Of a stretch of 31,742 nt of DNA, positions 20,646 to 29,897 are shown in pieces. The translations under genes and the position numbers were made by a program. This DNA comes from an uncultured Erysipelotrichales bacterium (GTDB lineage: Bacteria; Bacillota_I; Bacilli_A; Erysipelotrichales; Coprobacillaceae). Location of the stretch: NCBI GenBank assembly GCA_910579135.1, contig CAJTTM010000028.1, positions 1 to 31,742 of the forward strand, written 5' to 3'. The notes beneath the pieces are model-generated. The model had not been told where the DNA came from, made no database searches, and saw only the letters and a program-made list of their open reading frames with translations. The first letter of the stretch is position 1. Every line of letters starts with the position of its first letter.

Positions 20646-22824
20646 GTTTAATAACTCTTAATACGATCATACTTAAATCATCTGCTATTTGACTTTCTAA
20701 TGCCCTATTCATTAAGAAGGTTGCAATCTCTTGAGGATGATCCTCTTCAAAAAACATTTTAGAATCTTCTAGAAGTTCTATAAAAGATTCATTAAACCCA
20801 TCAGTTACCATAAATAATAAATCATTTTCTATTAACCTTGTTTTTTCAACTGTTAGTTCAATAGTAGGAACAATGCCTATAGGTAATGCTTTTGTTTCTA
20901 TTTCAATGATTTCATTGTTTCTTAATATATAAGTTGGACAACATCCATATTTAATAAACGTTGCTTTCGCATTCGTTAAATCTACTTCTATCATATCTAA
21001 GGTTGTAAACATATCATTTCTATTCTTTATCTTTAATAATGCATTAACTGATTGAATAGCTGATTTTAAAGAGACTCCATTACTAATTAGTTGACGCAAA
21101 ATCTTTAATGTTAATTTAGAATCCTCACTCGCTTTTACTCCTTGTCCCATTCCATCACTTAAAGCAAAATATTGCTTACTCAACATGGTAAATAAGGAAT
21201 AACTATCTCCACAGGCCAAAGGATCTTTAGAATATTGTGAAACGCCATATTCTATACTATAACGACTACAATGTTTTAATACTGTATATGTATAACCTAA
21301 GTGATGCATTGGTTCTCTTAAAGTTTTCACTTCTAAATTTTCATTTAGATAAGCTTCTAATATAGGAACTAATTCTTGATGAATTTCTTGCTTGCTTGTA
21401 TTATAAAGTCCTATTTCTATATAATATGTATATCCTGATTCATAATATTTTTTAAGATATTCTATATCAAAATGATACCCTTTTAAATGTTCAATAATAT
21501 GTTTTTCTTCTATTTGACCTATTTGTAATTTATGAGAAAAATTAGAAAATACATCCGACAACAATGAAAATTGTTTATATAATTCCTTTTTCATTGATTG
21601 ATATTCTATTCTAATTCTCTGTATTTTTTCATAATCCTTTTTATATGTTTTTACTAAATCTATATATAATTCTGGTTCTAAACAATAATTCTCAATAAAT
21701 TCTTCATCATCCTTATTAAAAGATTGTTTTAATCCTTTATTCATGAGTTTTACTAAACGATGTGGTCCATACCTTTGGTTGAAACAATTATCATGACTCG
21801 AACAATCTTTACATAAATCTTCATATATATATCCTACATATTCATAAGAATGTGATTGAAGAGATGTTTCATTAAATAATGAAGTCATAGAATGAAATAA
21901 TTGTGTAAAAGAATCAACTTGTTTAACTAATTGATTTTGTAGTGTTGTTTCTTCAAATGAAGAAGAAACTGTCTTTTGTTTTTTATCTGTTAAAGGCAAT
22001 AACATAAAAACTATTACTGGAGAAATAATCATAATTCCATGATATTCAAAAGAAAAATCAATAAAAAAAGGAAGTATGAGGTGAGAGCATAAATATAATG
22101 CTGTTATCAATAGCTTATTATGTGTTTCTACCATATAGAATACAAATAAAGGGAGTATAAGGGAGATTACATCACTTTGATAATGTAGATTACTGAATAA
22201 CATAATGATAGACACATAAAATAATGATGGCATAACATCATCAATACCTAAATAATAAATCCCTATTAATATGTACAATCTCATTAATGTAAATGATATT
22301 AATGTTGAATAGGGAAGTAATGCAGCTATTAATATAAACATAACTATATTTAATGCTCTTATTCTTTGATGGGTTAAAATGTGATTTCCATGAATAATTA
22401 AAGGTGGTAATAGAGATATAACTTGGATATTAAAAAAGGTTAAAAAAGTTAAAAGAATAGCTATATATATTTCTTGAGTAAAATAATAATAAATTGCACT
22501 TATTATACATATCATATATGGTATATAAGATAAGTGAATAGATTTTATTTTTATGCATAATTCTAAAAGAAAAAATAAACCTAAACTTATAATAAGGATA
22601 TAATAAGAGGATTGAAATATAAGATAGCTTAAAAAAAGACCTATAAAATAACCAACTACTTCTTCATAACCACATTGAAAACATAGAAAAAACAAAGGTA
22701 AAGCAAACATCATTGAAGTATCAAATAATTCTATAGATGATATTAACAATGATATAATACTCATGCCCAATAACTTTTTTGCTTTAATATAACTTACTTC
22801 TTTTTGTTCTAATAATAATTCCAT
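20638..22824 (-). CDS. spoIIE: Stage II sporulation protein E (membrane PP2C phosphatase)
   Basis: 728 residues, somewhat shorter than the B. subtilis protein (about 830). The first ~280 residues hold about ten membrane segments, the middle carries a regulatory region with a Cys cluster (CKDCSSHDNCFNQ), and the last 200 form a PP2C-type phosphatase (YFALSDGMGQGVKASEDS, NDMFTTLDMIEVDL, DDLSMIVLRV) with the metal Asp residues. It dephosphorylates SpoIIAA and so activates sigma-F in the forespore, and takes part in the asymmetric septum. Its presence means the organism can, or recently could, form endospores. The promoter has a 21-base spacer (22844-22876). Confidence 0.96.
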   Translation of the reverse strand: MELLLEQKEVSYIKAKKLLGMSIISLLISSIELFDTSMMFALPLFFLCFQCGYEEVVGYFIGLFLSYLIFQSSYYILIISLGLFFLLELCIKIKSIHLSYIPYMICIISAIYYYFTQEIYIAILLTFLTFFNIQVISLLPPLIIHGNHILTHQRIRALNIVMFILIAALLPYSTLISFTLMRLYILIGIYYLGIDDVMPSLFYVSIIMLFSNLHYQSDVISLILPLFVFYMVETHNKLLITALYLCSHLILPFFIDFSFEYHGIMIISPVIVFMLLPLTDKKQKTVSSSFEETTLQNQLVKQVDSFTQLFHSMTSLFNETSLQSHSYEYVGYIYEDLCKDCSSHDNCFNQRYGPHRLVKLMNKGLKQSFNKDDEEFIENYCLEPELYIDLVKTYKKDYEKIQRIRIEYQSMKKELYKQFSLLSDVFSNFSHKLQIGQIEEKHIIEHLKGYHFDIEYLKKYYESGYTYYIEIGLYNTSKQEIHQELVPILEAYLNENLEVKTLREPMHHLGYTYTVLKHCSRYSIEYGVSQYSKDPLACGDSYSLFTMLSKQYFALSDGMGQGVKASEDSKLTLKILRQLISNGVSLKSAIQSVNALLKIKNRNDMFTTLDMIEVDLTNAKATFIKYGCCPTYILRNNEIIEIETKALPIGIVPTIELTVEKTRLIENDLLFMVTDGFNESFIELLEDSKMFFEEDHPQEIATFLMNRALESQIADDLSMIVLRVIKQR

Positions 22825-22843
22825 ACTTTCACCTCACGAATTT

Positions 22844-22876
22844 ATTATAGAATAGCCAAAGTAAATTATTTGTCAT
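22844..22876 (-). promoter_or_regulatory. Spo0A-type promoter of spoIIE
   Basis: Minus strand ATGACA (22876-22871), a 21-base spacer and TATAAT (22849-22844). The overlapping TGACAAA resembles the reverse of a 0A box (TTTGTCA). In B. subtilis the spoIIE and spoIIG promoters have just such over-long spacers and need Spo0A-phosphate. Confidence 0.65.
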
Positions 22877-22892
22877 ATTACCTCTATAAAAT

Positions 22893-22918
22893 AAAAAAAT
22901 CAGAAAACTGATTTTTTT
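22893..22918 (-). terminator. Terminator of the two-component operon
   Basis: Perfect 11-bp stem AAAAAAATCAG / CTGATTTTTTT with an AAAA loop, adjoining the histidine kinase stop; it can work in both directions. Confidence 0.9.
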
Positions 22919-24857
22919 AAAATTCAAAGAAGAATAAAACTCCTTTTGATGTATTTTTAACTTCATACTTCATCTCATGTAAATCAAAGACCGCTTTACA
23001 TATAGATAACCCTAAACCTGTTCCCGTATCATTTCTTGATTTATTAGTTTTATGGAAAGCTAACCATACTTTTGATAAATCTTCATCACTAATATGATTT
23101 CCTTCATTTTCAATATAGAAACCAATTTCATTAATAGTGATAAAAATATGACCATTTTCATAAGTATGTCTTAAAGCATTTGCGATTAAATTTGTAAGTA
23201 CCATTTCCATCTTTTGATAATCTGCTTGAATAACACTATCTTTATACTCTTTTATGATGGTGATATTCTTTTGATCTATAAGATATTGCATCGTTTCAAG
23301 AATATCATCACATAAATCTGATAAATGAACTTCTGTCATATCTAATGAAATATTCTTAGATTCTAACTTAGATAAATCTAACATCGCTAGTACTAATTGA
23401 TTGATTTTATGAGTTTCTTGTTGAATGATTCCAATATATTCATTTCTTTTATGTTCATCCTCTTCTAATTCAATAAGTTCACTAAAACCATTAATAATTC
23501 CTAATGGCGTTTTAATTTCATGAGTAAAATTAGAAACAAACTCTTTTCTTAAATCTTCCAATTGTTGAACATGATCTATTTCCAAATGAAGAGTATTAAT
23601 TGTTTTTTCTAACTCATCACTCATGGAGTTAATACTTCGGGCTAGACTTCCTATCTCATCATTTCGATTAGCTCTTAAATGATGTCTAAAATCTTTTTGA
23701 GTGATTGCCTTTGCAGCTTGTTCAACTTTACGAATTGGTTTAATAATAAAATAGGCTAAACCAATACATATTAATCCCATTAATAAAATTGTTAATGAAT
23801 AAGTTGTAATATTATCTACCACAAAGTTTCTTACTGCATCAAAATATAAATGATTATATTTTTGAATAATAAAACAATATCCTTCTGTTGCTTCATCTTC
23901 TAATTGTTGACTTGTCTGTGGCGTTTCATTTTTAATACTAACCCAGTCTACAAACTTACACATTGTAGTTGAATATTTAAGTGCTGAATGATTAGGATCA
24001 TCTAATAAATCTAATAAATAATAATCAGCATATGATGTTGTCATAAACTTCTTTCCATTATTCACATAATCATTAAAATTATCTTTGATTTGCTTAGTAA
24101 AAGTCTTTCTCATAGAAGCAAAGTCATTAATAACAACTTTTTCTTTTACAATTTCACCATTAAATCCATCATAATAATTATCATTTAATAAATTCTCTTT
24201 TTCATAAAGAAAATGATAATCTAAATCTTCAAAGCTACCTAAATACCCTTTGTATTTTGTTACATTTCCTTTTATTTTATTATTATTAAATATTTGATAG
24301 TCATCAAAATAAATACTCTTTATTTGAATATCTTCAAACATTGAAACCTCTTTTTGACCTTCGGTTGCTCCAATAAAAGATAATTCAATTTGAATATCCT
24401 TAGAAGTATGTTCCAATAAAAAATTCTCTATCTTGACTAAATCCCTATCTTTTAAGGAAGAAACATTAAAGAAAACTATATTTTTTTGATCACCTTTCTC
24501 TGTAACAATATGAATCTTAGGACCTTCATAATAAGCCCTAGAAATATCTAGTATCTTACCATCCTTATCAACTAAACATCTCATTTTATAAGGATCTTCT
24601 AAAAAAGAATTATATGTATCTAAAAAATCATCAGATTGAAGAACCGATGGTTGATCATAATACAACAAATAATTCCCTTCTACATAAATCTTTTCAAGTT
24701 TCTCTAGTAAACTTACATTAGTAGAAGCATCACTTTCTAAAGTATTATTAATATAACGCTTCATACCAATTCTTATTTCATTTCCAAGTATAATTGTAAA
24801 AGCTATAAAAACCATTAAAGCAATCTTTAAAATTAAGCTTAAGTTTCTATGTTTCAT
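22917..24857 (-). CDS. Sensor histidine kinase
   Basis: 646 residues. TM1 (about 9-25) and TM2 (about 353-373) enclose a large extracellular sensor of some 325 residues without a domain I recognise. HAMP (about 374-425) follows, then the HisKA box EFVSNFTHEIKTPLG with the phospho-acceptor His446, and the ATPase domain with N box LTNLIANALRHT, G1-type turn and TGTGLGLSICKAVFD. It autophosphorylates and passes phosphate to the response regulator encoded 5 bases upstream. No real ribosome binding site precedes its ATG, so it is probably translated by coupling. The signal is unknown; the sensor is large enough to bind a peptide or antibiotic. Confidence 0.95.
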   Translation of the reverse strand: MKHRNLSLILKIALMVFIAFTIILGNEIRIGMKRYINNTLESDASTNVSLLEKLEKIYVEGNYLLYYDQPSVLQSDDFLDTYNSFLEDPYKMRCLVDKDGKILDISRAYYEGPKIHIVTEKGDQKNIVFFNVSSLKDRDLVKIENFLLEHTSKDIQIELSFIGATEGQKEVSMFEDIQIKSIYFDDYQIFNNNKIKGNVTKYKGYLGSFEDLDYHFLYEKENLLNDNYYDGFNGEIVKEKVVINDFASMRKTFTKQIKDNFNDYVNNGKKFMTTSYADYYLLDLLDDPNHSALKYSTTMCKFVDWVSIKNETPQTSQQLEDEATEGYCFIIQKYNHLYFDAVRNFVVDNITTYSLTILLMGLICIGLAYFIIKPIRKVEQAAKAITQKDFRHHLRANRNDEIGSLARSINSMSDELEKTINTLHLEIDHVQQLEDLRKEFVSNFTHEIKTPLGIINGFSELIELEEDEHKRNEYIGIIQQETHKINQLVLAMLDLSKLESKNISLDMTEVHLSDLCDDILETMQYLIDQKNITIIKEYKDSVIQADYQKMEMVLTNLIANALRHTYENGHIFITINEIGFYIENEGNHISDEDLSKVWLAFHKTNKSRNDTGTGLGLSICKAVFDLHEMKYEVKNTSKGVLFFFEF

Positions 24858-24862
24858 AACAA

Positions 24863-25516
24863 TTACTTTTTCGCAAACATATATCCTGATTTCACTATTG
24901 TTTGAATATATGGTGCAGCCTCTCCAAGTTTCTTTCTTAGTTTCTTAATATATGTATCTACAATACGTTGATCACCAAAATAATCATATCCCCATACTTG
25001 ATCTAATAATTGAGAACGAGTAATCACTTTATTCTTATTTTTCATTAAATAAACTAATAGATAGTATTCTTTATGAGATAATGTAATTGACTCTTCACTT
25101 ACCTTTACTTCATGAGTATTTTCATTAACCTCAATGATACCTTCCTTTAATTCTTTTTCTCCTCTTATTCTTCTTAATAACGCATTACATTTTGCATATA
25201 ATAAAGAAGGTGTAAATGGTTTAGAAATAAAATCATCTGCTCCTAGTTCATATCCTTTTAATTTATTTTCTTCTTCACTCAAAGCGCTAATAAATAAAAT
25301 GGGTACATCACTTTTTTGACGAATTAATTTACAAACCTCATAACCATCAATTCCTGGCATCATTATATCTAATAAAACAATATCAAAACTATCATCTAAT
25401 TTCATAATAGCTTCATAACCATCTTGAGCTTCAACAACTAATGCTCCCTGTTTTTTAAAATATTCTACTATAAATACTCTAACTAATTGTTCATCTTCTA
25501 CTAATAAAACCTTCAT
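24863..25516 (-). CDS. OmpR-family response regulator
   Basis: 217 residues from ATG 25516 (MKVLLVEDEQ); a GTG nine bases upstream lies inside the ribosome binding site GAGGTGA. The receiver domain has the acidic pair Glu7-Asp8, the phosphorylated Asp50 (IVLLDIMMPGIDG), the switch Ser (LFISALSEEEN) and the Lys of FISKPFTPS. The C-terminal winged helix shows LSHKEYYLLVYLMKNKNKVI, RSQLLDQVWGYD and DTYIKKLRKKLG, the DNA-binding part. It pairs with the histidine kinase right after it. Target genes are not evident; none of the adjacent genes is an obvious transporter. Confidence 0.97.
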   Translation of the reverse strand: MKVLLVEDEQLVRVFIVEYFKKQGALVVEAQDGYEAIMKLDDSFDIVLLDIMMPGIDGYEVCKLIRQKSDVPILFISALSEEENKLKGYELGADDFISKPFTPSLLYAKCNALLRRIRGEKELKEGIIEVNENTHEVKVSEESITLSHKEYYLLVYLMKNKNKVITRSQLLDQVWGYDYFGDQRIVDTYIKKLRKKLGEAAPYIQTIVKSGYMFAKK

Positions 25517-25564
25517 AATTGTCACCTCTTATGTATTATAATACAAATATATGTAAAAGTAATG

Positions 25565-25594
25565 AAAAAAGTGATGAAACTACATGTTCATCAC
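25565..25594 (-). terminator. Terminator of the prfA-prmC-GNAT operon
   Basis: Stem GTGATGAA / TTCATCAC with an 8-base loop and a TTTTTT run on the minus strand, overlapping the last codon of the acetyltransferase gene. Confidence 0.85.
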
Positions 25595-26079
25595 AATTTT
25601 TTTATAAAACCTATATCTGAATAAAAGATTGATTCATTAAAAGACTTAAAACCTAATTTTTCTAAAAGATGGATAGATCTATAATTATCCTTATAAACAT
25701 ATGCAAGAGCTTTTTTATAACCTAACTCTTTCATATATTTTAAAAAGCCTTCAACAATTTCACTACCATAACCTTGATTCCAATAAACACTATCTAATGT
25801 ATATCCCAAAATAAAAGAATGTTCCCCATTAATCTCAACAAAAATATCACCTATAATATAATGATTAGATTTTAGTACAACCGCAAATTGATTACTTTTA
25901 TTAATTGAAAAATGAGGATTTTTTAAACAATAATAAATTCTCCTTTTCGCATCAAAAAGATGATATCTTTTCCACGATTGAAACTCAGCCACTTCTTTTT
26001 TATCACGATATTCACTTAAACGACGTGCATCATCCATAGTAAAACGCCTTAAATAAAGCCTTTTTGTTTCTAAGATCAT
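25591..26079 (-). CDS. GNAT acetyltransferase, RimJ/RimL-like
   Basis: 162 residues. It begins like ribosomal-protein acetyltransferases (ILETKRLYLRRFTMDDARRL) and has the acetyl-CoA loop WNQGYGSEIVEGFL with the Q/RGxGxE pattern, then AYVYKDNYRSIHLLEKLGF, the standard C-terminal signature (N..S..l.ekLGF). The substrate may be a protein N-terminus or a small amine; it cannot be told here. The ATG follows the prmC stop with a 1-base gap, and the ribosome binding site GGAG lies in the end of prmC, so it belongs to the prfA-prmC operon. Confidence 0.92.
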   Translation of the reverse strand: MILETKRLYLRRFTMDDARRLSEYRDKKEVAEFQSWKRYHLFDAKRRIYYCLKNPHFSINKSNQFAVVLKSNHYIIGDIFVEINGEHSFILGYTLDSVYWNQGYGSEIVEGFLKYMKELGYKKALAYVYKDNYRSIHLLEKLGFKSFNESIFYSDIGFIKKL

Positions 26080-26080
26080 T

Positions 26081-26944
26081 TTAGTGCTCCTTTAAATGAT
26101 AATATATAAATAGCATTCTATCTTTTCCGTTCATATCTTTAAGAATCTGATAAGGACAATCAGGAAAATAAAAAGCTAATGCTTCTTCCATAATTTCTTT
26201 TTGATCAAATCCCATTTCAAAAGCAAGTAACGCTTTATCTTTCAATACTAATTTAACTCTTTCAAAAATCTTTCGATAGAAATATAATCCATCATCTCCA
26301 CCAAATAAGGCAACATGTGGTTCATTATCTTTAACCACATCTTCTATTTCTTGTTGTCTTGGTATATAAGGTGGATTAGATACAAATATATCAACTTTAA
26401 TATTTCTTTCTATCAAAGGTTCTAACATATCACCTCGACAAAAAGTAACATCTGCTCCTAATTCTTTTGCATTTTGTCTTGCGACTTCTAATGCTTCCTC
26501 ACTTATATCAGTTGCAGTCACATTTAATTTTTCTTCTTCTAAAGCAAGGGTCACTGCAATTGCTCCTGAACCCGTTCCTACATCACACAAATCAATAATT
26601 TCTTTATCTTCAAAATAATCATCAATATGATATAAAATGTTTTCTACTAATTCTTCTGTTTCATATCGAGGAATAAGAACATTTTCATTAACTATAAAAT
26701 CTCTTGAAAAGAATGTTTCTTTTCCTTTGATATATTGAATAGGTTCTCCATCCATATATCTTTTCATACCTTCTTGAAACTGTTGATAAAGTTCTTCATC
26801 AACTTCTTCATCCATCATTAAATAAAGTTGATGAGGTTCTTTATTTGATAGATGATAAAATAATACTTTAGGAACATTACAATCTTTTTGTTGTTCATCT
26901 AATTTCTTTTCAGCTTCTTTAATAAGCTGCCTTACTGTTACCAT
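26081..26944 (-). CDS. prmC: Release factor glutamine methyltransferase
   Basis: 287 residues. An N-terminal helical domain (about 1-95, ending QYIKGKETFFSRDFIVNENV) that recognises release factors is followed by the Rossmann SAM domain: DLCDVGTGSGAIAVTLALEE (motif I), TATDISEEALEVARQNAKEL, and the catalytic VSNPPYIPR (NPPY binds the target Gln). It methylates the Gln of the GGQ loop of RF1/RF2. Its start overlaps the stop of prfA, its substrate, by one base (TAATG), the usual pairing. Confidence 0.97.
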   Translation of the reverse strand: MVTVRQLIKEAEKKLDEQQKDCNVPKVLFYHLSNKEPHQLYLMMDEEVDEELYQQFQEGMKRYMDGEPIQYIKGKETFFSRDFIVNENVLIPRYETEELVENILYHIDDYFEDKEIIDLCDVGTGSGAIAVTLALEEEKLNVTATDISEEALEVARQNAKELGADVTFCRGDMLEPLIERNIKVDIFVSNPPYIPRQQEIEDVVKDNEPHVALFGGDDGLYFYRKIFERVKLVLKDKALLAFEMGFDQKEIMEEALAFYFPDCPYQILKDMNGKDRMLFIYYHLKEH

Positions 26945-28017
26945 TATTCTTCACCTATTAATTTTAATCTTTGATCTTCATTGATCAATGCTTCAATAAC
27001 ATCTTCTAACTTACCTTCCATGATACGATCTAATTGTTGAATTGTTAGACCGATTCTATGGTCAGTAACACGATTTTGTGGATAGTTATAAGTTCTAATT
27101 TTTTCACTACGATCACCGCTACCAATCTTATTCTTACGTTCACTTCCTAAAGCTTCTTCTTGTTCACGTAATTTCATTTCATATAACTTAGTACGCATAG
27201 CTCTCATAGCTTTATCTTTATTATCATGCTGACTTCTTCCATCTTGGCTAGTTGTTACTGTTCCTGTTGGAATATGCGTAATACGAACTGCCGAATCCGT
27301 TTTATTGATATGCTGTCCTCCAGCACCACTCGCACGATAAGTATCAATTCTTAAATCTCCAGGATTAATTTCAACATCAACCTCTTCTGCTTCTGGCATT
27401 ACAAGTACAGTTGCAGTTGATGTATGAACACGCCCTTGTGTTTCTGTTTTAGGTACACGTTGAACACGATGTGATCCTGATTCAAATTTTAATTTTGAGT
27501 ATACCCCTTCACCTTTAACCATAAATGAGATAAGCGAATATCCTCCAGCTTCACAATCCTGTGCTTCTAAAACTTCAATCTTCCAACCTAATGATTCACA
27601 GTATTTGACATACATTCTATATAAATCACCAGCAAAAATATTACCTTCATCTCCACCAGCAGCCCCTCTTATTTCCATAATAATATTTTTATTATCATTT
27701 GGATCTTTAGGAATAAGTTCTAAATGTAATTGTTGTTCTAATACTGGCATTCTTTCTTCTAAATCTTCTAATTCCATTTTTGCCATTTCTTTTATCTCTG
27801 GATCATCTTCTTGAGCAAGGACTTTCGCATCTTCAATTGCATTCATGACCTTTTTATACTCTTGATATAATGTATATGCATTTTCTAACAAAGCTTGTTC
27901 TTTTGATGCTTCTGTCATTTTTTTTATATCACTTGCAATACTTGGATCCATTAATATTTCATTTAATTCTTCATAACGATTAGCTATTGTTTCTAATCTT
28001 TCTATCATATTGTTCAT
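26944..28017 (-). CDS. prfA: Peptide chain release factor 1
   Basis: 357 residues, standard length, start ATG behind GGAGG with 7 bases. The stop-codon recognition domain includes the PxT-type region (VQRVPKTETQGRVHTS), and the catalytic loop is GAGGQHINKTDSAVRITH. RF1 reads UAA and UAG and releases the finished chain at the ribosome. Followed at once by prmC, which modifies its GGQ. A promoter TTGATT / TATAAT with a 17-base spacer lies upstream. Confidence 0.98.
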   Translation of the reverse strand: MNNMIERLETIANRYEELNEILMDPSIASDIKKMTEASKEQALLENAYTLYQEYKKVMNAIEDAKVLAQEDDPEIKEMAKMELEDLEERMPVLEQQLHLELIPKDPNDNKNIIMEIRGAAGGDEGNIFAGDLYRMYVKYCESLGWKIEVLEAQDCEAGGYSLISFMVKGEGVYSKLKFESGSHRVQRVPKTETQGRVHTSTATVLVMPEAEEVDVEINPGDLRIDTYRASGAGGQHINKTDSAVRITHIPTGTVTTSQDGRSQHDNKDKAMRAMRTKLYEMKLREQEEALGSERKNKIGSGDRSEKIRTYNYPQNRVTDHRIGLTIQQLDRIMEGKLEDVIEALINEDQRLKLIGEE

Positions 28018-28040
28018 ATATTAACCTCCAAATCGTTATC

Positions 28041-28069
28041 ATTATATAATATAATATACAAATAATCAA
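28041..28069 (-). promoter_or_regulatory. prfA promoter
   Basis: Minus strand TTGATT (28069-28064), 17-base spacer, TATAAT (28046-28041), about 25 bases from the prfA start. Its -35 lies 12 bases from the divergent promoter at 28081. Confidence 0.75.
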
Positions 28070-28080
28070 AAGAATTTCAT

Positions 28081-28109
28081 TTGACATGCACTTATTTGTT
28101 CTTTATACT
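28081..28109 (+). promoter_or_regulatory. Promoter of the HAD phosphatase gene
   Basis: TTGACA (28081-28086), 17-base spacer, TATACT (28104-28109): near-perfect consensus, 20 bases before the start codon, so the leader is very short. Confidence 0.85.
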
Positions 28110-28128
28110 TAGCATTGGAGGTAATTAT

Positions 28129-28773
28129 ATGATAAAAGCGATAATTTTTGACATGGATGGTTTAATGATTGATAGTGAAAGAGTTACTTTTGAGGGTTAC
28201 CAACATGTATTAAAAGATTTAGATTTAACGATCACTGAAGATTTTTATAAGACTTTACTTGGTAAAACATTGAAAAATGTTTATGAATTGTTTTATAAGG
28301 AATATGGTGAAGACTTAGATATTGAAAATATTATTAAAAAGGTTCATGAATATATGGCTAAGCGTTTTGAAAATGAAGGTGTACCTTTAAAAAAAGGATT
28401 GATTGAATTATTAGATTATTTAAAGAATAATAACTATAAAACAATTGTTGCGACTTCAAGTAATAGAGATCGTGTTAATGTCATTTTAAGATTAGCTGAT
28501 ATTGAAAAATATTATGATGATTCTATATGTGGAGATGAGGTTTCTAAAGGAAAACCAAATCCTGAAGTCTTTTTGAGAGCTTGTCAAAAATTAAATGTTG
28601 ATCCTAGTGAGGCTATTGTTTTAGAGGATAGTGAAGCTGGTATTCTAGCCGCAAAAAACGCTGGCATAAAAGTCATATGTATTCCTGATATGAAATATCC
28701 TGAACCACAGTATGAAGAAATGACTTATAAGGTTTTGGAAGACTTAAGTCAAGTTATTGAAATTTTAAAGTAA
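28129..28773 (+). CDS. HAD phosphatase, beta-phosphoglucomutase-like
   Basis: 214 residues from ATG 28129 (MIKAIIFDMDGLMIDSE) behind GGAGGTAA. Motif I is FDMDGLMIDSE (nucleophile and acid Asp), with an alpha-helical cap after it; motif II is VATSSN; motif III Lys is in SKGKPNPEVF; motif IV is VLEDSEAGI. This subfamily includes phosphoglycolate phosphatases, beta-phosphoglucomutases and small sugar-phosphate phosphatases. The DMDGLMIDSE start favours a phosphatase or mutase of the GPP/PGMB group, substrate unknown. It stands alone with its own strong promoter, divergent from prfA. Confidence 0.92.
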   Translation: MIKAIIFDMDGLMIDSERVTFEGYQHVLKDLDLTITEDFYKTLLGKTLKNVYELFYKEYGEDLDIENIIKKVHEYMAKRFENEGVPLKKGLIELLDYLKNNNYKTIVATSSNRDRVNVILRLADIEKYYDDSICGDEVSKGKPNPEVFLRACQKLNVDPSEAIVLEDSEAGILAAKNAGIKVICIPDMKYPEPQYEEMTYKVLEDLSQVIEILK

Positions 28774-28825
28774 CATTCAAAAGAATTACATATTAATGTT
28801 TTATAATATAGCCAAAGGAGGAAAT

Positions 28826-29479
28826 ATGATTAAAAAATTATTATCACTATTTCTTACGTTTCTTGTGATTGGAGCTATTGTAATAACTGCTATTAATATA
28901 TACATGTGTAATAGTGTCAAAAATCAATTGGTAAGTGAAAACTCCTCATTTGAAGATGTCGATTGTATTCTTGTCTTAGGAGCAGGAGTCAAAAATGGAC
29001 AGCCTAGTCCTATGTTAAGTGATCGCTTATCTGAAGCCGTCTTTTTATACAAAGTTAATGCTTCTTCCAGAATTTTGATGAGTGGTGACCATGCAAGCAA
29101 GAGCTATGATGAAGTGAATGCAATGAAAAAATTTGCAATTTCTAAAAATATTCCAACTTCTCATATTTTTATGGATCATGCTGGTTTTTCTACATATGAA
29201 AGTATATATCGTGCAAAAGAGATATTTAAAGCTAAGAAAATTATTATTGTTAGTCAAGAATATCATTTATATAGAGCCCTTTATATTGCGAATGCTTTAG
29301 GAATTGAGGCTGTAGGTGTAAGTGCTACAAAGAGGGATTATGGAGGACAATTAATACGTGATATAAGAGAAGTCCTTGCTAGAGCTAAGGACTTTGGAAA
29401 ATGTATTATTAAGCCTGAACCCACATATTTAGGAGAAGAAATTCCTGTTAGTGGGGATGGTAATATCACTAATGATTAA
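28826..29479 (+). CDS. SanA/YdcF-like membrane protein (DUF218)
   Basis: 217 residues from ATG 28826 behind AAAGGAGG. One N-terminal membrane segment (LLSLFLTFLVIGAIVITAIN) anchors it. The DUF218 domain follows with CILVLGAGVKNGQPSPMLSD, RLSEAVFLYK, MSGDHASKSYDEVNAMKKF, then FSTYESIYRAKEIF and IIVSQEYHLYRALYIA. The family includes E. coli SanA, linked to envelope barrier function and vancomycin resistance at high temperature. Biochemical activity is not firmly known. It ends 11 bases inside the end of the convergent acetyltransferase gene. Confidence 0.9.
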   Translation: MIKKLLSLFLTFLVIGAIVITAINIYMCNSVKNQLVSENSSFEDVDCILVLGAGVKNGQPSPMLSDRLSEAVFLYKVNASSRILMSGDHASKSYDEVNAMKKFAISKNIPTSHIFMDHAGFSTYESIYRAKEIFKAKKIIIVSQEYHLYRALYIANALGIEAVGVSATKRDYGGQLIRDIREVLARAKDFGKCIIKPEPTYLGEEIPVSGDGNITND

Positions 29480-29897
29480 TCTTCTTAGTAAAATTAAAAT
29501 GATCTTTACAGTAATGATGCTTTTCGTAAAAACGATGAGCATCTTTTCTTTTGACGTTAGAAGATAATTCTAATTCTTCTAAGTCTTTTTCTTTCGCAAC
29601 GATTTCAATATAATCAATTAATTGCTTACCTATTCTTTGATTTCTATAATTGGGATGAACACATAGCTCTAATATTTCACCTGTTATTTTTACATGATGC
29701 AGAGGATATTTTATCATCAAAGAAATAAACCCAATAATCTTATTATCTTCAACATAAACATAATAATGATAGAAATGATTATTTAAAATATCTTGAAATC
29801 TATGATAAAAACATTTCTCATCATATTCCTTTTCTTCTAAAATTCCCATTAACTCTTTTATTTCTTTAAAATCTTCAATCAATGCTTCTCTAATCAC
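29469..29897 (-). CDS. GNAT N-acetyltransferase
   Basis: 142 residues from a GTG start behind GAGG. The GNAT core is clear: YYVYVEDNKIIGFISLMIKY, then ILELCVHPNYRNQRIGKQLI with the acetyl-CoA loop RNQRIGK, then LELSSNVKRKDAHRFYEKH, the C-terminal signature. Substrate unknown. Its start overlaps the end of the XRE regulator gene by 8 bases, so the two are co-translated, and the regulator probably controls this enzyme's production. The two 3' ends with the SanA-like gene overlap tail to tail by 11 bases. Confidence 0.9.
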   Translation of the reverse strand: MIREALIEDFKEIKELMGILEEKEYDEKCFYHRFQDILNNHFYHYYVYVEDNKIIGFISLMIKYPLHHVKITGEILELCVHPNYRNQRIGKQLIDYIEIVAKEKDLEELELSSNVKRKDAHRFYEKHHYCKDHFNFTKKINH

